A stretch of 64,000 nucleotides of DNA from Ectobius pallidus (lineage: Eukaryota; Arthropoda; Insecta; Blattodea; Ectobiidae): NCBI GenBank assembly GCA_964059195.1, contig CAXKWD010000009.1:88447432-88511431 (forward strand), in the 5' to 3' direction. The notes beneath the pieces were generated by a model. It did no database searches. It was not told the origin of the DNA and was given only the letters and a program-made list of their open reading frames with translations. The position numbers were made by a program, and so were the translations under genes. Shown piece after piece: positions 47,701 to 59,700 of this stretch; within the stretch, counting starts at the first letter, position 1, and every line of letters begins with the position of its first letter.

Positions 47701-50700
47701 TCTTAGTGAGTGTAAAAAATTAAAGTGTAAATCAATATGGAATACTTGTCTCATAACATCAAATATGTTTACAATATTTAGATAATAATGTGATTATTAA
47801 AAAAAATGACAAAACTGCTCTAACCGTTTGTAGACATACTGTAGTTCCCTTTATCTATGTTTTATGCATTATAATTCATTTTTAAAACTGTACTAACAAT
47901 TTTTGTGTAATATTCATAGTTCAAATTTTTTGTGTACAGAGATTATGAATGAGGCGATCAAGAATAAGAAGAAATCAGGACAAGGGGTAGAATGGAGAGT
48001 ACTGGTTGTAGATCAGCTGGCAATGAGAATGGTTTCTGCTTGCTGTAAGATGCACGATATCTCAGCAGAGGGCATTACTAGTGAGTATATTCTACAAACA
48101 TTGCATATGTCCACTTTTTGCAGAAACTGACTTACTTACAGATATAAGTTGTACAAAACAAAGTCACAAAACCATTGACAAATCTTCAATGTTGTCATAC
48201 TGAACAGATTTATTTTAAATTCTGTAGAGGAAAATCTGTACTGGGTGGGAATTTAAACCTGAATTTTCAACTTGGTCCATTGATCTCGAGGCCATTTGAC
48301 TCACCAATTTTGTGTCCAGTCCCATTCAAAATATTTTGCTGCAATTAACATGTGCTGCAACAGGTCTTGTCAGTGTGATAAAACTGAAAAACGTACCAGT
48401 GATTTAAAAGTTTTAGTTAAGTTAAATTGCTACAGCAAGTATCATCAGAAGTGGTTGCATCCTCGCTAGGAGTGTATTTTTTGTAGGTGAAGAAATTTAA
48501 ATTATAGTTGTAAATTATCACCGGAAGAAAATTTATCAGAATTTTTAATTGAATGTTTAATCATATATTAAACATTAAAACATATATTTTTGTTAAATTA
48601 AGATTATTCTATGTTTTTAAGATTATTCTATGTTTCAGAAAAAATAACTTGACATTTAAAAAATCTGAATAGTAGTTTTTAATTAGTTGAAATTAGTATA
48701 ACATTACTGTACAGTTATTATCACTACTCCATATACCGGTACTGCATCTTTATTTGCATTTTTTAAATGAAATGTAAGTACCTTAAAAAGGAGGCCTATT
48801 GATTCCCATAACTTAATTGTAAAATTTTTATCCAGTCAATGATATCTATTCCCAAATGTTCACAAAAATTTCACCAGAAAGTTACAGAAAAAAGTGAATT
48901 AACTATCTTGAAGGCACTGTTAAAAAATGGTCTCTGTATGCCTGGAATGTAATAATACAGGGCGATCCATATAAAACTGAACACTTTTAAAGGCTTATAA
49001 CTTTTAAACTAATAATAGCATACATATGCAACTGTGCTGAATTACAGAGTACCTTTGGGAGATTCCTCAGAGTAAATGTTGAAAATGTCCTCCACCTGCA
49101 TCCATACACAACTGTACTCGTCACACCATATTCTGAGACGTTTTCCGAAGCGTATCCTCGTTAATGTTACTGATTTCATTCCTTATTGCTTCACGGAGTT
49201 CAGCAAGTGACCGCGGTCTATTCTTGTACACCCTGTCCTTAAGGTAGCCCCACAAGAAGAAATCTGGAGATGTCAGGTCTGGCGATCTGGGAGGCCACAG
49301 ATTGTTTGAGACAAGACGATCACCGAAGAAGCTGGCTATAAGTTTCATGGAATCACCAGACGTATGGCATGTTGCGCCATCTTGCTGGAAATAACCTTCT
49401 GTTAATTCGATGTCGTCCAGTTGTTCCACGAATGTATTGAAGATGCGACCATAAACCGCAGTGTTTACCTTGGTGTCGTAGAAAATGGGACCAACAATTC
49501 TGGTAGCTGACACCGCACACCAGACCCCAACCTTTTCCGGATGCAATGGAGCTTCGTGGATAATATTCGGGTTCTCAGCAGCCCAATACCTGCTGTTTTG
49601 AGTGTTGATGTAGCCTGAGAGGTGAAACCATGCTTCATCTGTAAACCAGGTTATGGAGAGAATGTCTGGGGTTGCAATAAGAAGAGCCTGAAACCATTGG
49701 CAATAACGCATTCGCTTTTCCGCGTCTGGTTCTTTTAACTGATGCACTACATGCACTCTGTATGCTCGTAGGCCTGCTTTCTTTGCAGCTCTCTGACATG
49801 TGCCATATGAGTAGCCTGTCTCCTGGCTCAACCGGCGCAATGATTTCTTTGGTGAGTTCACAAAACGTTCTCGAACATCATTAACACACTCTTGACTCAT
49901 CACAGATCTTTTTTTCCCAGTTTCGCTGAGGAGAGAGCCAGTTGTCTCCAGCTTCCTCACCATGGATAAAATTGTTGCCCTTGTTGGAATATTGCGCACA
50001 TTGAATTGTCTTCTAAATGCCCGTTGAGTTTCAATCAATGACTTCGTACACCAATATGTTTTCACAAGAAAAACACTCTGCTGAATTGAGAACTGCATTT
50101 TCGTTTCTGACTGCAAAACTAGAGACTGAAAACTAATTACTAATAAACAACAATAGTCGTAAGGCAACAATGCATGGATGGTAGGAGTACAAACATTATT
50201 ACCAATATCGATTCTCCCAAAGCCACTGAGATCATAAAACCAAATTTCAATCTTTTATTACTTTCCAGAGGGAAATTATAAGTCTTTAAAACTGTTCAGT
50301 TTTATATGGATCGCCCTGTATAAAAAATGTGAAATGTACGGTAGCACTAATTCTTGTGCTGAATGTCTGTCTTCTCTCATGGAATTCACTTTAATTGGAG
50401 CTCACTATAACATGTCATTATTTGGAAATGAGTGTACTTAGACCTGCAAGAGTAGAAGAATATGGATGGCTCTATTAATCATCGAAGAATCACCAATTTT
50501 TTATTTTTATTTCTGTTAAGTATTGCAGAGTAGGCATGTTTTATAATGACTTTACACCCTTTCCATGAACAACAGTGCAAGCCTAAGTTGATATCTGTAA
50601 TAGTGTACATTGTTGCTACAGATAGCCTATCATAGTAGGTAAATATTTTTAATAGTTTATACCATATGGAAGAGTTGGTTGGCTAATTGCTTGTGCTATC

Positions 50701-53700
50701 TTTCATTATACTTCCACCAACTCTGTTTGATGTGAGCCTGGTACCTGTATTGATTTAGCAATCTCTGATTGAGAGTAATACGAACAAACTTTATGGATTG
50801 TGTGGGCATACTGTTTGGAATCAATATCACTTTACATTTCTCCTGTTCCTTTTAGCTCTATAAATAAGGTTCACCTAACGTCCTGACACATTATTCTGAA
50901 ATAGTTAAATAGAACTTCAACCATGCAGCCTGTACAGGGTGTTAGGGATTTGAGTGTGCAGGTTTTACTTAATAGAAATCAGTGCTTTTTTACTGAAGAA
51001 AATTTAAGGGATACTCTCGATTTTGACTTGATGGAATTATAGCCAGACTTCCTCACATATTTAGAAAGAGAGTAGAATCGCAGACAATATGCATAAGATT
51101 GTATGACTTTTAAATCCTCTGAGGTGGAGTCAGTTCATAGGGCTACATACAGGTATTAATTCTGCCTGTAAGCTGCAATTAAGTCTATAATAAACTAATG
51201 GGATTCACAAACAAATAAGGGAACACAACTTATAGTCCTTTATATTCAAAGTCAGTTCGTACAACACATAAAGGTACATAGTTTCAGTCAGTGGCGGATC
51301 GTGGGTGTAGAAACAGGGTGTTGCACTATTTTACGGGAATTATAATTCCTTTATTGCAACCAATGGCCATAGTATGATGAATAGAGCTCTGATGGAATAT
51401 GTGGCAGGGGAAACAGAAGTACCCCGAGAAAACCTGCCCTGACCCCATTTTGTCCACCACAAATTCCACATGGATCCACCAAGATTCGATCCCGGGTCCC
51501 AGCGGTGGAAAGCGAGCAATCTAACCACTCAGTCATGGGGGGGTGGTTTTACAGGAAATAAATACATAACCTGATAATATATAAATAGTCTCTTTGCTCT
51601 TCGGGGCTCTACCTCCAAACTCCCAGTGGGGCTCTGCCTCTCTGTGTGGTTCTAAGAAAAAGTAACTGACACTTTATCGAAGATACATTCATTGTATTTA
51701 GACTGCTGTAGCCCATAATAACTACTTAGCCATACTAAACCTTAAAAAAACCTGCGGAACGACTTTAAGATTTTTCTGGGGTAAACGTTTAAAATTTAGA
51801 ACATTCTGGAATTTTCTCGTCGGTTACATGCTAAAAGCTATAAGTCTGTCAAATTTCAGATTTCTAGCTCATTTGGAAGTGGGTCAACATTAATGCCTGT
51901 ACAAATTTTCGAAGTTTCTTTTTGGAGGGTAAAAAAATAAAATGTTGAACTTTTTGGAATTTTTTGTCGGTTGTAGGCTAAAAGCTGCCAAATTTAAAGT
52001 CTCTAGCTCATGGGTAAGTGGGTAAATATTAGGTTGGGTTCGTTCCCCGGTTCTTAATCGATTTTTTCTGATGTAGGGAGGTCTGGAATGGGGTGTACTC
52101 AGCCTCCTGATACAAATTGAGGAGATACTTGATTGAGCAGTAGGATGTCGGATAGTAGGCCTAGTCCCTCTAGGGATGTAGAGCCAGGGAGTTCAGTTTA
52201 GTGTCTAATAGATCGATGAAATTAGCAATATAGGTTTCGCCACAAAGTGACTACATTGGCAATTAGCATTTCTGTGAGGGACTTCATAGTTCATAGCTCG
52301 CGCTCTTACTTGCTTGCACACAGCAGCCGACGCAACGTGCTCTAGTGGTGAAGACAAGAATCACACCTTGTTAGCAGATTGAAAGCGACGCCCAAAACCT
52401 TTAAACCCCGGGAGTATTACCACGCAGTCAAGCATCTCGCACGCGCTCTTGCCCGCAGAATGAGGCAGGAAGTCGTTGCTTTCGGAGAGCGACGACCCCG
52501 CGCATTTAAATGTTTAAATGATTTAAAATTGTTAAATATCGCATGAAGCGTGTTTATAGATAATAAAAACCTGCCACAAGGACGATTTCGAAGTAGTTTA
52601 ATAGTAGGCATATGCAGTACTATAATAAAAAAAGTCTAAATATTCTTTACATTAAAAACTGGTCGTTGTGCAACACTGCAACATGATCAGAGGCTGCCAC
52701 TGGTTTCAGTCCTCTATTCAGAGGGATATAACAAACTTTTGAGCACATGGTAATGTTGAGTCATGGTTACCATTGGAACGCTGCTGTTAGTGCTCACCTG
52801 TTTTCCTGATCTCAGCTCTAATGTCTGGCCCCACCTCTCTAAAATCATGTTAGGTAACGAACATAACGCTAAAAATAGCCACTTTAATGCAAACAATCCG
52901 TATAATCTCTTTCATTATTTTGTTTGGCACAAATTTATCCAGATTTCAAAATTGTGGAAATTAATAATTTTCTTCTATGTGAAACTGGAAAAATCTTTAA
53001 GGGATATGCATACCCCCGAGTACCCCTAGAAAAAAGCACTGATAGAAAGTAAAGTACAATGAATATAAAGCTCAAATTTTTAGGTATTGTGAACAGAAAT
53101 TGAGATAACTCTATTTTAATGTTACAAAAACTGTATGCTTTGTGTGCATTGACTTTATGTTTCTGATCATGACAGAGGCCGGTTTATACCGTAAACATTA
53201 TGTGAGAGGTGTTTGTGGTTTATTCTTAGTCTTTCCTCATGCTGTTCTCTTTATTATGCCAAATACATCACTGCTTCATAAGCTTTTTAAAAAGTAGAAA
53301 ATCCTGCAGAAATACCTTATACGCTATTTCTGCAGATAAGACGAAAATTGGATCATAAAAAAAGGCCCTAAAATCCAGGGTCGTCTTATAGGAAAGATAC
53401 AAAAAAAAAAGTTAGACTGAAATTTCTATAATTTAAAACCATTATAACATGATGTAATCTGATGTCAAGATTATAACTTATAAGTTAGGCCTATTATCTT
53501 GATAAATTAAGATGTTAGGTACCATTTATGGGCAAATATTAGCCATGAAATAATGCATATTTCGTAAATAAAACCACAAACACCATAATCTGCGATAATT
53601 TGGGGGTCGTCTTACAGGACAGATATAAGCTAAAATTATAAAACTTTGTCAAAAATTTAAAGTAAAGTATTTCTATACAGGCCATGGAGGCCCAGGAGGT

Positions 53701-56700
53701 TGAGGCTCCCAGACTTCAGACATTCAGCACATGAAGGTGGTAAGGTTGTCAGCCTTACGCACTAGCCACCTTTACCCCCAGGATAGCTCCTGGTACTCAT
53801 TTCTGTTAGAGGCTGAGTCGATCCCAGGGCCATAGTTGTCAAAAATTTATACCTCATCTTATCTGCAGAAATATACGGTATATGTGTTTTGTTTCTTATA
53901 ATAAATTCCTATAGCTTTACTCAATGAGTTTGAAACACATAAGTTACTTTTACAATTCCAAATATGAAAATGTTAAAAAATTATCTAACTCAATATGTTT
54001 AAAGGCAGCTTTTAAATTCTCTGAAGTAGATATATGAGAGTCAAAATACTTATAACATATCAAGTCTTGAACCTACTCTTATTGGATGTGTGATTATTGA
54101 CCTCGCAAAGGAACTGTACAGGTCGCCATATGGAAACTACCTTCAAATTTAGCATGTTGATAGATCTTCATTGCAAATAGACATATGCAGAAAATTAACT
54201 GCTCAAATTAAATGCAAGTGCATGAAAATTAATTGTTAATCTAGTAAATTTGAAATATTGAGTAGCCTCACACAGTTAGTGGAGGGAGAAGGGAGTGGCA
54301 TGTCTTCCCTATCTCTGCCATCAGCCTATCACAGCTTTTGAAGGGCAAAGTTTCTGTGTAGGCTTATGCATAGAGTGCCTTATCTCTGTCATTCCTTATC
54401 ACTGGGGGGCGTTTTTCTATGACGTGTCATATTTTTCCCCTTTGCACTATTTCAGGTTTCCGACTAATTTAAACCCGATTTCAAGCATCCTGGTGAAAAT
54501 GGAACAGCTTTTATTGTGCGTATAACTGCATATTTAGGAAATTTTGAACTATTGTAGCATATTTAGTATGAATATGCATATTTGGGTCATATTTTTGGCA
54601 TATTTGTGTGCATATTAAAGAAATTTTGAAGTTTCATATCACATTTTGTAAATTTTGCATTATAATGATACTTTTTGAGAATTTACAGATATTTGGTTTG
54701 TAATAATTTTTAAGGTACCAGTAACTCCTCCTAATACTGATTTTATTCATCATCCTGTATTTACCATCGTATTATGGGTGTGTTATTTAATATGGGATTA
54801 CGAAATAAACACTGGTGCTGTGTGTCATGTCGTTTATCTGCCAAATTCAATTGTCATGTAGTCATGTTTGTAATATTGGCGACATTGTAGACTTGGTCCC
54901 ATTCGGTCCAGCTGAGACAGCGGTCACATTATTCTGAAGTTTAGCGAAATAATTATACAATGTGTTCTGTAGTACATGTAAAAAGTTTGCAACAGTTGCA
55001 GTGAGCAGTTGTTCTTGTGTGAGAGTTTTTTCTAAACTTACACAGATTAAAACAAAATTAAGGGCAACCCAGGGACATGAGAGATTGGAAGATTGTTGAT
55101 GATTTACATGGAGCAAGAAATTACAGCATACATTGATTCCAGCAAAGTCATTGATTTAAAAATATGATCACCTTTGAGAGACACTTGCTATTTTGTAAAG
55201 GCTAGGGAATTTCCTTTTTTTTTCTCCAGCTCTACTCCTATTGACACACCCTAATAAATAGTTCTAGTTACCCTTATGTAACAGAAACCCCCTTTTTGTT
55301 TGATTTAAGAGGCTGAGTTAAATCTAGGGCCATAATCCTACTAGAAAGACTATATCAATTGAAAAATCCCCATGACGTCATTGGGATTTTAATCCACAGC
55401 CTTCCACCTAGTGTCGCAGAACCCATTTAACTTCTCCACAGTATACACTAACCTAATATATAAGGTTTAAGATATAAATATAATTGCAAAAAATGGGACG
55501 CGGAGGGATGTCGTCCCCCAAAATATATGAAGTTTTAAGTTAAGAAAAAAAATAAAAGAATACATTTCCATATTATAATTTACAAAAACTATTTTCTTGA
55601 AATAATCATGTAAACTACTTATTTACAGGTATTTTCAATCTCTGTAGTATCCTTTATGGAAGTTACCACAGTTATTGTGAGTCCCCCGCAAATATTTTTT
55701 ACAACTAGAGCACTGGTAATAATTGTGATAATTTTAAGCACTATTGGAGAATCCAAAATATAGTAATCAAAAATTTAAAAAAGTCTGACAAATTGGTTTA
55801 GAAATGGGGTCCTTAACTCGGTAGCCTCTTGCCTTAGGAATCAGCTATTGCAGCACGTTGTAAGTTACTTTGCTATTAATATATTTATTAATTAATTTAT
55901 TAGCCATTGTAACAAATTGCAAGATGTAGGTATCAGGAAAGTGATTAATGCATGTAACGTATCCTATTGCAGCAATGCAATTAAAACGAAACATCTGAAC
56001 TAATTCTTAACCGAATTAAATTTTAAATAAGACACTAATTATTATTGAAAAATTTAATACGATACTAAGACAATAGATGCAAGGGTATATTTTGCAGTTT
56101 ACAATCCAGAGAGTAAAATAACTAAGTTAATGAAATTTAAGAGACAGCAGTAATATAACTGTATGGATCTTATAAATTTACATTTCACATAATTCTTTAA
56201 TTGAATAGAAACAATTTATCAGGAATTTTTTTAGCTTTTATAGACTGTTGGACAGTTTCTGTCTCTTTTATACCTAAAGTCATAAAGCTTAGTGCTGCTG
56301 TAAGTGGAACTTCTCTCTCTCTTAAGCATGTTTCGTTTGCCTCAGTATAGCAGTTGTTATGTATGGTCATGTTTATTATAATTTAGTGGAAATAGGCGTG
56401 AATGAGTATTTATGAAGTTTCGTATAAGATAGGGTTCTCGTAATGCATTAAAAAAAAAGGACATTTGTAATTTTTACTTGAAAAAGCTGGAACGTTTTAT
56501 AAAAAAATGCAGGACACATAGAAATGAGAAAAATATAATTGTGCACCATGCACATACGTATATTATAAATCACTATCACACTTACAATGATTCGAAGAAC
56601 AGGATTTCAAAATACACCTTATTAAATTTATGTTTATGAGGCATTAGAACATTTATCAGAATTATGAACCTGATCAAGTAGTTTCTTTTCTTTAGATTTT

Positions 56701-59700
56701 TGGACATGGAAATCTACAAAAAATATATCCCTAAAATGAGTCTTTACATGATTAAATATATCACTGTTTCAATCTGAAGTATGTGTTTCTCATCTGTTCA
56801 CAATGCGTAAGCCTAATGCACTTATTTAAATATACAGTAGAACCCCAATAATTCGAGCTAATTGGGGCTGAGGCTACCTCGAATTACAAAAAACTCGGAT
56901 TATACGGAAATATCACTAAATCAATGGGTACCGTTGAGCACATTAGTGGTTTAAAAGATAAATAAATAAACAATAAAGTAGGCCTACATACCACTTTAAA
57001 ATTAAGGTGACACAGGTGGGCTCACTACACTACATGGGCTACAGTATGTACAGGTACCATCTGCCTGTTACTTCTGTAAAATGTGTACAGTATTGTTACA
57101 GTGCTGACTATAGCAACGTTAAACATCGGTATCCTTTAAGGTTTAAAAGTCATTGTCATGGAGGGGAACGGGAAAGTGACGCTACTAGGAAAACACTTTT
57201 AATTACCATTGTCGCTGAGTAGGGAATACTATAACAATACAGTACCTATTCTTTTCTGAAAAGATGGTATGCACTGTACAATTGATTGACACGAGGTCCC
57301 GACAAAGAAAGATCGAACCTAACGGTTTCTGCCAATCTGTAATAGAAATGCATTAGCAGTCTGAAGCCAAGGTTATTTCTGTGTATTATGAACGAAAACC
57401 CTAATTGGGACAGTTTTACCTGCATTTTTATACCTGGAAAAATTGAAGAAAGCTCAAAATGTAACACATTCGGAAGTGAGTAAAACCATGCGAACACCGT
57501 ATAAAAACGGCATTTTACTCTAGTTTTGTGGAAAATTTTAATTTTCTTAAGACTAACTCGAATTACACGGAACCTCGAAATACCGGGGCTCGAATTACCG
57601 AGGCTCTACTGTACTTTCAAAAGAAAAAATTAGATATTTATAAAAAAGTAGGGATACTGGGATATTCTATAAAACACGGGATTCCCAAGAAAAATGGTAC
57701 CCTAGTATAAGAGTGACATTTCTTGATCTGAACTCTCCCAGTTTAAATAATTGTGATTATTTTGAAAACAGGGGGGGGGATTATAGGCACCCTAACTATA
57801 ATATTTAACTTTAAACCACTCTGTGTGTATTTTCATTTCACCAAATTTCAATTAAGTTGATGATATAAGTTTATGAAGAATGCTGTCTCTTTTTGATGAT
57901 GTAAATGCATGTAAAATTCAAATGCTGAAAACAGTGCAGGAAATTTGAAGGTATACCCTAAATTGTATGTAAAAATTAGGGTTGAGATTAATTAGCTCAC
58001 CTTATTCCTCATAGTTGTTGAAGATATCCATAAAAAGAGAGAGCCTCTTGGTACCATGGAGGCTGTGTATCTCATCACGCCTAGCGAGAAGTCTGTTCAA
58101 GCTCTTATGGGAGACTTTGGAAATTCAAACCGTTCCATGTACCGTGCTGCACATGTGTATTTCACTGAAGGTATGTATACAATTACATTCATTATTTATT
58201 TTAGAAGATGTTTCATAGGTTATGCTAGTGATATTGACTTGATATGCTGTGTACTGTTTGAAATGCACAAAATTAACTCTCTAGATTCTTAGTCTTCTGT
58301 GGGAAAATTTTAGATTCACTGGTACTTACTTAAGTCTGGTCTTCTCCTTTTGAATAAAAAGAAAACTGCATTTTCCATAACAAATATCTTTATACAGCAA
58401 ACTGAAGATTGTTCGTGTAAATTGGGACTGTGATAAGTACAAATAATCAAAACTCATGGATAATCTGAATGTTAGAATTGTATTATTCTAGCTTCAGGCA
58501 ATAATGTTGTGGGCTACACATGTAATCTAATGGGATTCTATTAGGCTGAAAAGCTACCAAATTTGTTATAGTGCTCATTATATGAGGGTAAGTCATTAAG
58601 TATCCGCACTTTTTGTTTAATTTTTTGTAGGTTGGCTGTACTACTGTGTGTTTGCGCATATTGACATGTTGTTCATTTGTCTCTGCTTGTGGAATGTTTG
58701 ATCATTATGATTCAATTGAGTGTTGCACTGTTGCACATTATACATGCCTGCACCGCTCAGTGTTTGCACCAAAGAAGAACAGTGTGCAGTGATCCTTTTT
58801 CGTCCTGTGAAGGTGTACTAGGAGCCGAAATCTATTGAAGGGTTTCCGCACAATATGGAGCAATGTTTTACCACGGTGAAGTGTGTACGAATGGATTGAA
58901 AAGTTGTTTCATGACAGTGCGTGCCCACATACTGCCTTCCACACTGCTCACACTATTGTGAAACTGGGTTTTGAGGTGTTAGATCTCACAGTCCCGATCT
59001 TGCCCCATTAGATTTCCATCTTTTTGACCCACTTGTCTATTCACCACAAACCAAAAACTGAAGGAAGCAGTGCATACTGATACGTGGCTTGCTACTCAGC
59101 CGAAAAACTTTTTTTTTCTGAGGGCATCAGGAAGCTTGTGCAACGATGGTTCAAGTGCATTGAAAAGCAAGGGGACTATGCTAAAAATAAGGTAATTGAA
59201 AGTTTTGTATTGTGTTGCAATAAATTGGAAAAAGAGAGTGCGGATACTTATTAACATACCCTGCTATTTGAGGTTTTCTTTATCAATAATATATAAACAC
59301 ACAGCAGAACCCAGCTAGTCAAACAAATTGGGTCTGGGATCTTTTCAGATTGGTAAAAATTTGGATTAACGGGGTTAATTTATAATTACATAATACAAGG
59401 TAATTGTAGACTGCTCAGCTGTCGTAAAATGTGCTTCTATTTTTGTGACTGATGTGTATACAGTTGTTGATTTTGGTGAATTCGATGTCGGAAAAGTAAT
59501 GACAAATGATTGGCAGAAAAATGTATTCAAGATAGAACAATTTTGCGGAACTGTGACTGAGAAGGTAATCAAGGAGCGCCATATATCAAACATTTCAGAC
59601 TTCGACAAAGTTGATGATGCTGTTTTTGTATGATTTTCGTAAGATAGACAAAGAGTGTTCCACCGAGTGGTCCTATAATCCACTCCTACAAGATGAAGCT

